DNA from: Gambelia wislizenii
Lineage: Eukaryota; Chordata; Lepidosauria; Squamata; Crotaphytidae
Assembly (NCBI GenBank): GCA_030847615.1
Contig: JAUMIR010000004.1
Location: 104,732,001-104,796,000, forward strand
Reading direction: 5' to 3'
Length of the DNA stretch: 64,000 bases
Part shown: positions 45,986 through 56,835 of the stretch, in pieces
Position numbering within the stretch: the first letter of the stretch is position 1
Layout: each line of letters begins with the position of its first letter
Made by a program: the position numbers and the translations under genes
The notes under the pieces: generated by a model
The model's input: the letters and a program-made list of their open reading frames with translations, nothing else
Told to the model about the DNA's origin: nothing
Database searches by the model: none

Positions 45986-48376
45986 TATAGTCATTTATAG
46001 CACTGTAGTGTAGTTAAGGCACATCATATCTATGACAGCAGAACTCTTCACAATAGCTTGGCTAAGTAAGTAATATTATTTCAATACGGCAGCTAGGAAG
46101 AGGAGAATGAGTTACAGTGACTACCTGCTGAGTTCTGTGACTAGGATGACATATGAATCTGGGGACATCTTGATTTATAGATCAGCATTTTTTACTTGCT
46201 TTTCAATATGTACAGGGTTTCTTTTAGGGAATAAACCTTCTGTGTTGTCCTAAAATAGGAAGAAATGAAATAATTTTGTGTTCATTACCAGTTGTATAAT
46301 CAGTCACTCTTATGGAAAAAAGTGCAGATCTATGCCCTTTCTATTATTTCAGAATATGCTCTCTTGTGATCTACTAAAAGTGAAGCCTGTAATCCAAGAG
46401 ATCAGATGGCTTCAGCTGAGTAACATACAGTCACAACTTTCACATTCAAAAACTTTCAGGGACCACAAGTATTTCAGCAACAATTTTATATCAATGACAA
46501 GCCCTTTCTGTTTCTTTTTGTAATGAGCCACTACACATGATGACTTACAGCACACTTACTTACAGTATGCTTACTCAGGAGTTAATTGTCTGTGAGATCT
46601 ACTCCTATTTAAGCAAGTACAGGATGGTTTCCATTTTTAAAAAAGCCCCAAATCACATTTTGGAGTCCTTTCATTGTCCATGGGTGGCAAGAAGAGAGGA
46701 GACTTACATGATGCCTATATGCTTTGCTCTTCTATAACCAAAATTAAGTAGATTACTTCTCCATACACTTCACACTCTTCTTTCCTTGTAGTTCATTATT
46801 GCCTGTTAACCTACGGAGAGAAAGTTCTAAGAGTGAACTTCCTAATTTTTTTTCTTTTTATTTAATTCCTATTCGACTTGTGGGATGTCATTAAATCCTG
46901 TGCGTTTCTGCGGTTCTATCTAAATATTACCATGCTTGAGTGCTTGGGTTGAAGAACCCTTCATTAGCATGGGAAGTGACATTTACCTGGGTGGATTTTC
47001 ACAAGCCAGCTATTTTAGAAGGATTTTAAAAACACACAAATTTTACCTTCAGAGAGTATGGCAACCAGAGTTTGGTAATCTCCAGTTAAAAGGATACTGG
47101 ATAGCAGCTGATGACAAAGATTTCTGCTTGAGACCCTGGACAATGGATGCCCATTAGAATAGATAATAGTGAGCTAGATGGACTCACTAGCTGACCTAAT
47201 CAGCTTTCTAGGTTCCTCTAGTATCAGTTGGTCCATAAAAATGTTTCTCCTGTTTAATAGATGGGAATCTAGTTTCCTCAGAAAATTCAATTCTGTTTCT
47301 TCACTCTCTTTTCCTAAGACCACCAAAAGGAAATGTATAGTTACAACTTCTTTGGGCAAGTGGTAGCTCAGGGAACAATTTGTTTGATAACATTTGAGAT
47401 TCATTTGAAGTAGTCTGAACAAGGACTGCTTAGAATTAGGTTACTCACAAGAGCAATTCTATTAATGTCTTCTCTGAAGCAAACTTAATTGAATTCAGTG
47501 GGCTTACTTTCAGGTAAATCAGCATAGAATTGTGGCTTAACATATGTATATTACCAGCCTGGGTTAGAGTACAAATTTTAACAAAATTTTTGAAATGTAA
47601 TCTTTCCTTTTAGGATTTAACTGCTCAGTGGTTCTGATTTCTCAAAGGCCAAAGAATCAAAGCCCTAAATCAATTTACTAGTCCTGGTTAGAGTAAACCC
47701 ACGGAAATAATTGCTAAGATGTATTGGTTTACTAATGTAAATCCTAGGGATTCAATGAGTCTACTCTAGTTGGGATGAACAATTGAATATTAGTACGGTT
47801 AAGCACTAACTTGAAATAATTTTTTTGGTATTTACTTGTTTTTCAACTGGGAATTTGTTAAAGGTACATGGTGAATAGATTAAACTGTTCCTTGACTTCA
47901 AGTTTGCCACACCTTTGCACTTGCTTTTCTTACCCAAGCCCTATTTCTGTTGATGCTTAACAAGATGCCATTATTTTAATTATAATCTCAATCTGAAAGG
48001 TTCAAAACCATCCACTGAGGATTGTGGGAGACCTTATATCCATTTATTTTTGGGGCTACAAAAATGTTGTAGGTAGCTTTGATGGGAAAATTTCCCTATC
48101 TGAGACTTCAGAGAACTGTTTTAATGAAAGTAGACAATATAAAGCTAGCTGGACCAGTGGTCTGAAATGGTTTAAGTACTCTGTATGATTTTGCAAAAGC
48201 TTTTCTATTCTCATCTACATAAGAAGTGCTTAAGGAAATAAAAATCTTGTTTTAAAACTGTGTTGTCATACAGCTATCCAAGGTGCTTCTTTGTAAGCCT
48301 CTTTAGATATTCATATTTGTTGTTATTGTGCCACTGTGCAGTTTTGAGTATATATCCTTTTTTTTTCATTCTGCAG

Positions 48377-48488
48377 AAAGTTATTCAAGGGATAGATATT
48401 TCCCAGATTCGAGGACTTGGCTTTGATGCTACCTGTTCTCTTGTTGTCTTGGATAACCATTTCCAACCCTTGGCAGTCAACACTGGAG
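48377..48488 (+). CDS. FGGY: FGGY exon 3
   Basis: 112 bp between CTGCAG|AAAGTT and GGAG|GTAAGA. It encodes [20 protein letters not shown] followed by [17 protein letters not shown], continuing directly from the VTK end of exon 2 with no missing codon. This covers the second and third parts of the N-terminal kinase lobe; the [12 protein letters not shown] strand is highly conserved in FGGY orthologues. It starts in phase 0 and ends in phase 1, the last base (G) forming a Gly codon with the first two bases of exon 4. Confidence 0.95.
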
Positions 48489-49201
48489 GTAAGACCTTTA
48501 ACCAGAATAAGATGTCCAGTGTTTAAAAAAAGTAGTTTAAAAATTATATATATAAAGTTAAAATGGGGACAGCTTCAACCAGAAGAGGATAACTAGCACA
48601 TAGTTTGTCAGAACATCTTCTACATTCATTCATGTGAAATGCCTTGCACCCAAGAACAGAGTCAATTCATTACTCCATTGAGCAAGAATTGCCACCAGAT
48701 TTTGGCAATTTTGCCCATAGGTGAGTTTTGATCAATGTGCACAAGTGAAACGTATAGGAATAGTGAGAATGTGCATAGAGTGCAAAAAGTTAGGAGATCA
48801 GGTGCCAGGCTGTGATACATAAAGCAACCATCTTTTTCATCATGATTTCTTTTTTCTTTTTTTAAAATTTTATTTATACAGTTCTTTATAGCCCCACATG
48901 ACTAGTTCTGTCACACTCAGAGCTCCATTCAAGGAACTTGTTTGACTAGACTAGAATTTTGACAACTAGCCTTTCCATATCTTATGGCTCAAGGCCCATG
49001 CCTCCTACATTCCTGTTTAGTTTTATTTCACTGGCCAAAGTAATTGCTTCAGAGAACTTTTGCTCTAGGCTAGATAAACATTATAGCAAACAAGTTTATT
49101 CTACTTTTTCCCTAGTTATTTCTATCCCAAAGATAAGGAGAGCTGCAGGTTGAATATGTTGGGCTGCAAAGTATTTTTGACAGAAGCTTTTTCACTGAAG
49201 G

Positions 49202-49627
49202 TTGAAGGCTAATGGGCCATGTTGCTCCCTAGCAACAGTTTTTGAACACTTACTAGATGATGAGCAAGAGGTACCCTACCCTGATGTAGTTAGCTTATCT
49301 GAGCAGCAGTTAAACACATCATACCATGTAGCTGCCCTTAGTTCCCAGTCTATGGCTGTTTCCATTTTGTTGAAATGCCATTCCTGACTCTGTTGATTGG
49401 TATTTGGCCCAAAATATGAAGAGCTTGACAGGATCTTCCATCTGGTGGCAAATGATTATTCACTGAAACTGCACATGATACACTTAACAGGCAGCAATAG
49501 CTTGGCTTGTGCCAGCTTAGTTCTTGTAGTTGGCCAGTCCTCATCGGGTGGCACAGTATCCTTATATGTTTCACTACAGGGGTTGTTGGAGTCTGGACAA
49601 AAGGTCTTAATGATGCAGGCAAGCTAA
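49202..49627 (+). pseudogene. Coding-like remnant, identity unknown
   Basis: Two adjacent + strand frames look protein-like. The first (49202-49387) includes CCSLATVFEHLLDDEQEVPY and PDVVSLSEQQLNTSYHVAA. The second (49397-49627), after one or two stops, includes YEELDRIFHLVANDYSLKLH and SLVLVVGQSSSGGTVSLYV. Composition is balanced and not repetitive. It lacks a start, and stops lie just upstream (TGA at 49196) and in between, so it is probably a decayed retrocopy or an element protein. I do not recognise the family. It cannot be FGGY exon sequence, since exon 3 joins exon 4 directly. Confidence 0.3.
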
Positions 49628-49863
49628 GGTTGTAGAAACCTCCAGTACCACCAACTTTTGCCTCTAACTGCTGTCCCATCGTCAGCTTTAGAGACCCAAC
49701 TTTTGTGGTCTTTGGCTTTTGTCTCAGAGCGTTCCTCAGGTTTGTGACAGAACATCATCTAAGACCAGTAGTTAAGATGAATAGGTGCTCAACACTTACT
49801 GGACAGATATATAGATTTCCTTTCTTCCTTTAGACAGATTATGGACTTTTTCAGACTATTTCA

Positions 49864-50371
49864 GAAAATAGTCACTGCTCCACATCCCCCTTTTGAAGGA
49901 GTGCTGAGAATTCCTCATCTAAAGGAGAAGACAAGTTGGTCATGAGATATAGGACTTTTTCAGACACCCCTTTACCACACAAGAAGCCTCCGGAACAGTA
50001 ATGACACTGTCTTGCAGCAGGAGGTCCATTTCGGATGACGCTGTCCCTCTCTTGGCGTTGTCCATGACTGTTCCAGGTAAGATTGAAGGCAGCTGTGCCA
50101 TTTTTTACTCACAGAAGTTGTCTGTGAATAAATAATGGCATGGCTGCCTTCAATCTTACCTGGAACAGTCACGGACGATGCCGAGAGAGGGACGGCGTCA
50201 TCCAAAACGGACCCCCTGCTGCGAGACAGTGTCATTACTGTTCTGGAGGCTTCTTGCACGGTAAGGGGTGTCTGAAAAAGTCCTATATCTCATGACCAAC
50301 TTGTATTCTCCTTTAGATGAGGAATTCTCAGCACTCCTTCAAAAGGGGGATGTGGAGCAGTGACTATTTTC
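49864..50371. repeat. 508-bp near-perfect palindrome
   Basis: The left arm 49864-50112 and right arm to 50371 are reverse complements around a 5-base centre (AGTTG, about 50115). The outer 88 or so bases of each arm (GAAAATAGTCACTGCTCCAC onward) differ at only one position by eye. The inner part (49951-50285), bounded by TAGGACTTTTTCAGACACCC and its inverse, shows roughly a dozen or more mismatches. The inner part looks like a fold-back MITE; the outer arms extend the symmetry. No coding capacity. Confidence 0.85.
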
Positions 50372-51770
50372 TTCAAGTCTTCAAGGACTGGAATGGTTCA
50401 TATTATATGTTCATCTTAGTCCTTCATCTTTAGTAATTATAATGAAGTTTGTCTGGGACCAAGCACACTGTATAATGTAATAATAATATGGTGGCCCAGT
50501 TAAGTCATGGTTCACAATACTGGAGATACCAAACCTACCCCAGCTGCCTCCTTATGAGGTATAGTGCATAATTACGGAATGAGTTCCCTGAAATTAAGTG
50601 TTTGGGTTCTTTTAATTTTTTTTTAAAGAATGAGGCTTGTCAATTTCAGCACTTAGCAAGTGTTATTTTGTGGCAGTTTTTGCTTCCTAAGCAGTTTTTT
50701 CCTTCAGTGGTTAAAGGTTCAGGGGAAGCTCTAACTTCCCCCCTTCTCTTGCTTTTCCTACCCATTCTTGGAGTAAGTGATCTGAAATTTCATTTTTCCT
50801 TAAGGTGACATCACCTTTTACTTTGTCAGGATATTAACCACCTTTGTTCTGTTCCCTAACATATCAATATGTTTTACAGTTGTCCTTTTCATTATTTGCA
50901 CATTTTTAAAGCACTGTCTTTCTTCTTAGTCAGAAGTGTGAATTTTAGAGGGAGCACAAGGCTATTACTCTCCCACTAGGGTCCCCCCAGAGGACCAACA
51001 GTTTCCATTCATAGTGTGTCTTGTACTAGATCTCCTGCTCCTATGAAGCAATTGCAAGATCTGTTGTTCCCCTTTGAAGAGTTAGACTTCTGCAGAGCAG
51101 CTACAGGATCACTGCCTTCAATAGTCACCTGCAGCTGTTGGCTACATGTCTGGCCCAATGCTGACACTTCTTTTGAAAGAGCTGTTTCTAGTTCTTTGGC
51201 TTGTTAGCAACTCTCCTTGCTCTGGAGGGTAAGTTTGCTGCTCATTACCCACAGAGACAATGAAGAAGAAAAACAAAGTGCTTATCTGTAACTATGGTTC
51301 TCCAAGGGTTCATCTGTGCAGTAGTACCAGTTCTCCTATCCTCATGACTGGTGTTGTTGTGCATTTGTTTCTCACTTCTCTTCTGTTTTTATAGCTGTTG
51401 TGTTGGAAGATGAAATTAAGGGGGGAAGAATTATAGCTGGACAGTGAGAGCCTCTCCCTTGCCCAATTCTAGCCTAACTATAGAAGTTTTCTAAATGGAG
51501 CTCTGCATAGGTGCTGAGTCAAGTAACTGAACACCTGGCCACTTGAAGAACCAAAGGTACAGGAAGTGACCTGTCTTCACCGAATCTAACAAGATCCTAA
51601 TCTGGTCTTTTCCTTGATGGGAAATCACTAGAAAACTACATGAACAATGTCTTGAGTAGCATGATGGTGGAAAGATAGGGTACAAAGGTACTAAATAAAT
51701 TGGACCAGAGATGGGATTTTAGCATATCAAAATAAAAAATAATTGTAAATTTGGCATTGTTTTTTACAAG

Positions 51771-51922
51771 GAGAATGCAACAGAAACATCATCATGTGGA
51801 TGGACCATCGTGCAGGTGATCAAGTAGCATGCATCAATAAGACAAAGCACAATGTCTTGCGTTTTGTTGGAGGGGCAATGTCAGTTGAGATGCAGCCGCC
51901 TAAGTTGTTGTGGTTGAAAGAA
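51771..51922 (+). CDS. FGGY: FGGY exon 4
   Basis: 152 bp between ACAAG|GAGAAT and AAAGAA|GTGAGT. With the G carried from exon 3 it encodes [20 protein letters not shown], then [20 protein letters not shown] and [11 protein letters not shown]. The MWMDHRA motif is the substrate-pocket element of ribulokinase-like FGGY kinases, and [18 protein letters not shown] continues the conserved N-terminal domain. It ends in phase 0 at residue 155 of the reconstructed reading. The next conserved block of the family was not found in the remaining 12 kb, so later exons lie outside the window. Confidence 0.95.
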
Positions 51923-52009
51923 GTGAGTATGTCTTTAAAAAGCAACAAAATTCTGGTTGCTTATCAATGGACTTTGATTCTACTAACGCTTAACCCAGTC
52001 TTTCCCAAT

Positions 52010-52115
52010 CTCATGCCCTCCAGATGTGTTCTACTCTAACTCCCATCAGCTCCATCCACCATGCTGTCTCAGAATGATGGGTGTTGCAGTCCATCACAAC
52101 TGGAGGGCACCAGAT
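52010..52115. repeat. Remnant of a palindromic sauropsid repeat
   Basis: CATGCCCTCCAGATGTGTTC and the inverse of CATCACAACTGGAGGGCACC form the two halves. Same type as 18448-18540 and 22415-22512. Confidence 0.6.
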
Positions 52116-53079
52116 TCAGTAATACTGATGGAAACTTACATTCAATGATTACAAAACATCCTAAACACATTGAACTATTTCCACAAAGGAGAAGTAAGGA
52201 GTTTTTACAATCTACAGCAGTAACAACAAAGAACACTAAACCCTTTGAACAATCTTCTGAGGATTTCTGTTTTTACATTGGCTGTTTCAGAGAAGTTAAA
52301 TATCTGATGTGATTGTTCTTATAGTTGCTGGGTTTTGTGTAAGCCTTTGTTCTCTGTTGGAGGGCATGGCATCATGCATATTTGGCTTTAGGAAAATAAA
52401 ATCAAGCCTGCATAATTTGCTAACTACAGAAAATTTTCATATCCAAGCACAAATGTGTCTGGAGGGCATAGTATGGTTAATGTTCACCAGCTTTTTCAGT
52501 CTAGTACATTGGACAGCATTGTAGCCAGTTCTGTGTCCAGATGTGTTTTCTGTGTGTGTGTGTGTATGTGAGTGTTTTATAGACATCTCAGAGTTTTCAA
52601 TGAGGATTCTTAGTAATTCACTCTGTTGGTGCCTTGGTGGCCTAACAGAGTGCAACAAGAGGGAGATCCAGTGCTCCATGGACAACCCACTTTGCAACCT
52701 TTCCCGTGGTGTTGCTCTTCTCCTTTCTGCTCCACTATAGCATGTATGTGTAAAATTTTCATGATAACACAAGTGGAAGAACAGGAAAAATTAGCAGCAG
52801 CATGCATTGTATGGTGGGTAATAACTGAGTACCATCGGACATTAAAACTTTTCTTCAAAGCACATGCCCTCAGAGATGGAAAGCAATTATATAGATAGGC
52901 ATGAACTTACGGATCATCCATTTTTAAGCATTCACCCATCTAAAGAAAACCACTATGGAGTTTGAAGAAGATCATTGTAGGGATGGGAATAGGGTGTCTT
53001 CCTTGTAAGAATTTGAGCCTAAATCTAATTATTAGATCCAGCTGAAGTAGGTCCACTGATTAAATGGAAACTTAGTAAA

Positions 53080-53769
53080 AATAACCCTCTGTATCTGCAG
53101 AGGAGTAGTTTCAGGACCCACCACAGATACCAAAAAAAGTAGATGCTCAGGTCCCTTATATAAAGGGACAAGAAGGGAGCTTGAGCCTCAAATCCCTACT
53201 CCATCCTGACAAACAGTTCTCTCTCACTCTCTCCCTTGCCACCCGATCCCTTCCACCCCACCATCCCCTGTATGAACCCCCAAAGGCAGCCTCTGCCACT
53301 GCGCACCTCAGCCTCTGATCTCCACCTTCACAACCAATACCCTCTCACTCTCTTCCTTACTACCCGATCCCTTCAAACCCATCCCGGTGCGCACCCTGAA
53401 GGCAGCCACCACCACACATGCACGCCAGCCCCACCTTCCCCTCCCCACCCCTCCCTGACAACCAGTTCCCTCTCTTCCTCCCTCTCTCTCTCTCCCACCT
53501 TGCCTCAGTGGCTTCTTCACCCTCAGCAGGGGAACGCTGCAGAACAGCTGCCATCACAGTCCTTTCGCGAGACCACTGGGAAGGGCAAGATGGGAGAGAG
53601 ATGAGGCATCCCGTATCCTTTTTTTTAAAGAATGTATTTTAATTTTAATAAATAAAAAATGTTTAAAATATTTGAATATTGTATTACTACTACTGCTACT
53701 ACTACTACATTCAATCCATGGTTGATTGGATCCATGCATCCAGAGCCTGCAGATAGAGAGGGCCCACTG
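53080..53769. mobile_element. Tigger-like MITE with pyrimidine-rich interior
   Basis: The right end (GATAGAGAGGGCCCACTG, then TA) is a clear terminus. The left end (ATAACCCTCTGTATCTGCAG) is mutated. Between them are C/T-rich repeats (CTCTCACTCTCTTCC; CACCTTCCCCTCCCCACCCC) and a (TAC)n tract at about 53683-53708. Long frames on both strands (122, 74 and 70 codons) come from the biased composition and are not genes. Confidence 0.7.
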
Positions 53770-54472
53770 TAATTCAATGATTATGTAAGTTCCATTGATT
53801 CTGTGGGTACTCTACTTGAGGGTAAAAATAGATGTAGGCTCATTTGGTATGGTTTAAAAAAGAGACTGGCATGGCCATGATGAAGAATACAAATATCCAA
53901 CACAGAAAGTATTTTCTTTCTTTCTTTCAAAAGATTAGGGCTTAGGATAATCCAGTAAAAGCAATTTGATTAACAGGCAAGGACCCCAGAGCTGTTTTTA
54001 AGACATAAGGGGGGTTATTAATTGTTATTAAAGTAATTTATTGTTATTAATTTTGCCTGCTTGCACAGCCTTATATGAAGAGGGCAAATTACTTTTCTCA
54101 TCCATTATCATTGAAGATAATAGATGGGAAAATATGAAGACTCTTACAAGCATAATGTGTACTTAGAAATCGCTTACATGTGTTCAGTGCTGCTTATTCC
54201 CAAATAAGCATGCATAAGATAGATTGCAGGCAGCCTTTGTTGTTTCTTAGAGAGCTCAACAACAATGGCTTCCTTAATATTTTTTAGTGTTTGATCATTT
54301 AGTACATGTCTGATTGATAATTCCTAAGAAGTATCAGCTACACAGGAGTCTCGGTGGGCCAATTTTGCTAGATCATTTGAATTGGATGGGGGTCTCGGTC
54401 TCCACTTGTCTTGTTCTATGGGCTTGATCCTCCCCAGCCTTTCCACTATTCAATAGATTCAGCATGAATATA

Positions 54473-54796
54473 CAGTAGCACCCCTGCATCCCCTGATTCG
54501 CCATCTGCTGATTCAATTATCTGCGGTTGGCAACAGAGGGAGTGGACGGAGGAGGGAGGGGAGGATGAGAGTTCTCTCCTCTGTTCTTCCTTTGCCCCTG
54601 GAATGACTCTCAGTGACTGCAATAGCGGCAGTGGGGGCAAAGGGAGGGGGGAGGAGTTCTCTCTCCCTTCTCCCTTTGCCCCTGGGATGGCTCTTAGTGG
54701 TGGCAATGGTGACCGGGGCGTTTGCTATTATCCATGGATTTCATTATCCGTGGGGGGCCCTGGAACCAATGCCCCACAGATACAGGGGCCCTACTA
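54473..54796. mobile_element. Tigger-like MITE
   Basis: CAGTAGCACCCCTGCATCCC at the left and the inverse of GATACAGGGGCCCTACTA at the right, flanked by TA. The interior repeats a 90-bp unit (TTTGCCCCTGGAATGACTCT; TTTGCCCCTGGGATGGCTCT). Confidence 0.85.
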
Positions 54797-54956
54797 TACA
54801 TACATACACAGTTTACTGTTATGATACCAGATGAGACACAGGCTAGATGGTTGCAAGAGAACAAGAAATCAAGAAAAAGAAAAGACAACTCACAAGTACA
54901 AAAAGCCCTGTAAGGGTGGCAATACAACAGCCAGTAGCAAATTAAGTCTACTAGCA

Positions 54957-55580
54957 TAATAATAATAATAATAATAATAATAATATTTTATTTCTGTCCC
55001 GCCCTTCTGCAATGCAATCGGGGCGGCTTACAATATAAAAACTCCATAGTCACAGTACCCTAGCCCACCCACCCCTGAAAATAATATTAAATTATAAAAT
55101 ATTAAAAACACACAATAATTAAAAATATATAAATTAGAAAGAAAAAAATTTAAAACATACAATAGTTAAAAAAAATCTGATTGCAGCTCAGAAAGGACAG
55201 CCAAGTCTTGGGCCGGGATAGTTATTCAGGAAAGGTCTGCTGGAAAAGATCCGTCTTGACAGCTTTTTTAAAGCTGTCTAAGGTGGTAATAAGATGGATC
55301 TCGTCCGGCAGGCCATTCCATAATCTGGGAGTGGCAGCAGAGAAGGCCCTCTGGGAGGTCACTGACAGCCTTGTTTTCATAGGCTGTAACAGATTCCTCC
55401 CAGAGGACCGAAGTGCGCGGGGAGGGTCATACGGAAGGAGGCGGTCCTGGAGATAAGTTGGACCCAAGCCATGTAGGGCTTTAAAGGTTATAACCAACAC
55501 CTTGTACTGTGCCCGGAAACTAATAGGCAGCCAGTGGAGAGCTTTTAGCACAGGTGTTATATGCTCTCTTCTGGAAACAC
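54957..55580 (-). mobile_element. LINE C-terminus and 3' UTR with (TTA)n tail
   Basis: On the minus strand an open frame gives EHITPVLKALHWLPISFRAQ, then YKVLVITFKALHGLGPTYLQ, RALRSSGRNLLQP and LWNGLPDEIHLITTLDSF: the conserved C-terminal region of CR1/L2-type LINEs. The 3' UTR ends at the simple repeat 54956-54984. 5'-truncated near 55580. The tail family equals 44597-44957. Confidence 0.88.
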
Positions 55581-55944
55581 CAGAAATCAACCAGCATTCA
55601 CTGGAAGTAAGGGATAACCACAATGGGGCTTGATCAGCTTACTTCTGGTGGAACATGTTAAATTCCAAAACTTGGCAACCTTCAGAACTGAATCTTTGAG
55701 AGAATCTGAGAGAAGAAGTGAAATGTAAAAATGATCGGGCCTGCCTGGGAACTGCTTCAAAATTGGGTTTGGCAATTGGGAATAAATGTCCTTATAATAC
55801 AGGCAATATGGCAGAACATGGTCCACCATTTCAACCACGCCAGCTGGGAAGGGGAGATATGCTGTACATAGAGATTTATAAGTATCTTCCAATAGATTGC
55901 ATAGCAGGATGTTAAAACAGGTCAGAGTAAAGGCTCTGTGATAT

Positions 55945-56214
55945 TTAGTTTTTATTTATTTATTTATACCCCGCTCTTCAGCCACAAGGCTATCAGAGTG
56001 GCTTACAAATTGTTTTAAGCAATAGCAATTTACACATCTACACTGCATTAAACAGCTTCCAGTGTGTGTTAGCTAATTGCCCCCACAAGCTGGGTACTCA
56101 TTTTACCGGCCTACGAAAGGATGGAAGGCTGAGTGAACCTTGGAGCCTGCTGAAATCGAACTTGCAACGTGGTGGCTTGCAGTACTGGCATTTAACCACT
56201 GAGCCACCAGGGCT
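55945..56214 (-). mobile_element. tRNA-derived SINE with LINE-like tail
   Basis: Reverse orientation of the 36975-37268 family: head at the right (GCCCTGGTGGCTCAGTGG on the minus strand), tail at the left ending in ATAAATAAATAAATAAA-type repeats. Flanking words GATATTTAG and AATATTTAG suggest an 8-bp or longer target duplication. Confidence 0.85.
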
Positions 56215-56835
56215 TAATATTTAGGAATATTAAGAATGTAAAGGTAGCCATTTGGAGCAAAATTCTTGCTATGGTTGTGTAACGTTGGATTCTGCCTCTG
56301 TCATCCTACAGACCTATATCCCAGATCCATTCCGTAATTGTTTCCTTAGCCCTGGAGAATCCCAAGGACAGTAGGGCTAAGAAAGACAATCTATATTTCT
56401 AAAGCTTCTCCTTTGCTCTTCAACCAGGTAGAGCAAAATTTGTCAGGATCAGGGGGCTAAACTGGAAGGGGCAAAATTCAGGTTAAGCCAGTAATTGAAT
56501 ATGTGGAACCAAGCATGCACCTGAAGTGGGGCCATATTTTGATTTTTCTTCAGATCGAATATAACTAAATGTTTCTTCATGCAACAATATGTGAAATTTG
56601 TTCTTGTGAATTATAATGAGCTAAGAAAATGGCTCTTAACCTTTTCTTTACCAGGGACCCTATTTAAATATCTTTTGTTGCCACGGACCCCCAAGACTTA
56701 ACTCAAGATTTAAAACAACAACAACAATAATACAATTAAACTATCCAGTAAACCTTCCCTCAGAGGCACTGGAGGGGGAGAAAACACATTTCTCCTGCTT
56801 CTTTCTGCAACTTTTTGGCTGGAGCACATTGAATG

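Larger units (their letters stand above)
42579..48376 (+). other. FGGY: FGGY intron 2
   Basis: 5.8 kb from GTACAG to a pyrimidine-rich acceptor ending CTGCAG (48371-48376). It holds a LINE 3' fragment (44597-44957), an (AAT)n tract (45956-45984) and scattered short repeats (about 45815-45895 and 47450-47535). No other exon recognised. The stretch 43540-43900 is unique-looking and AT-rich with several TAAT-type words. Confidence 0.9.
48489..51770 (+). other. FGGY: FGGY intron 3
   Basis: 3.28 kb from GTAAGA to ACAAG (51766-51770). It contains a coding-like remnant at 49202-49627 and the palindrome at 49864-50371. The acceptor has a short pyrimidine run (TGTTTTTTACAAG) and is supported by the conserved exon that follows. 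The remainder is unassigned. Confidence 0.9.

Noticed and set aside
53236..53642. Pro/Ser-rich frames of 122 and 74 codons
   Set aside because: Pyrimidine-rich simple sequence inside a Tigger-like element gives long frames in several phases.
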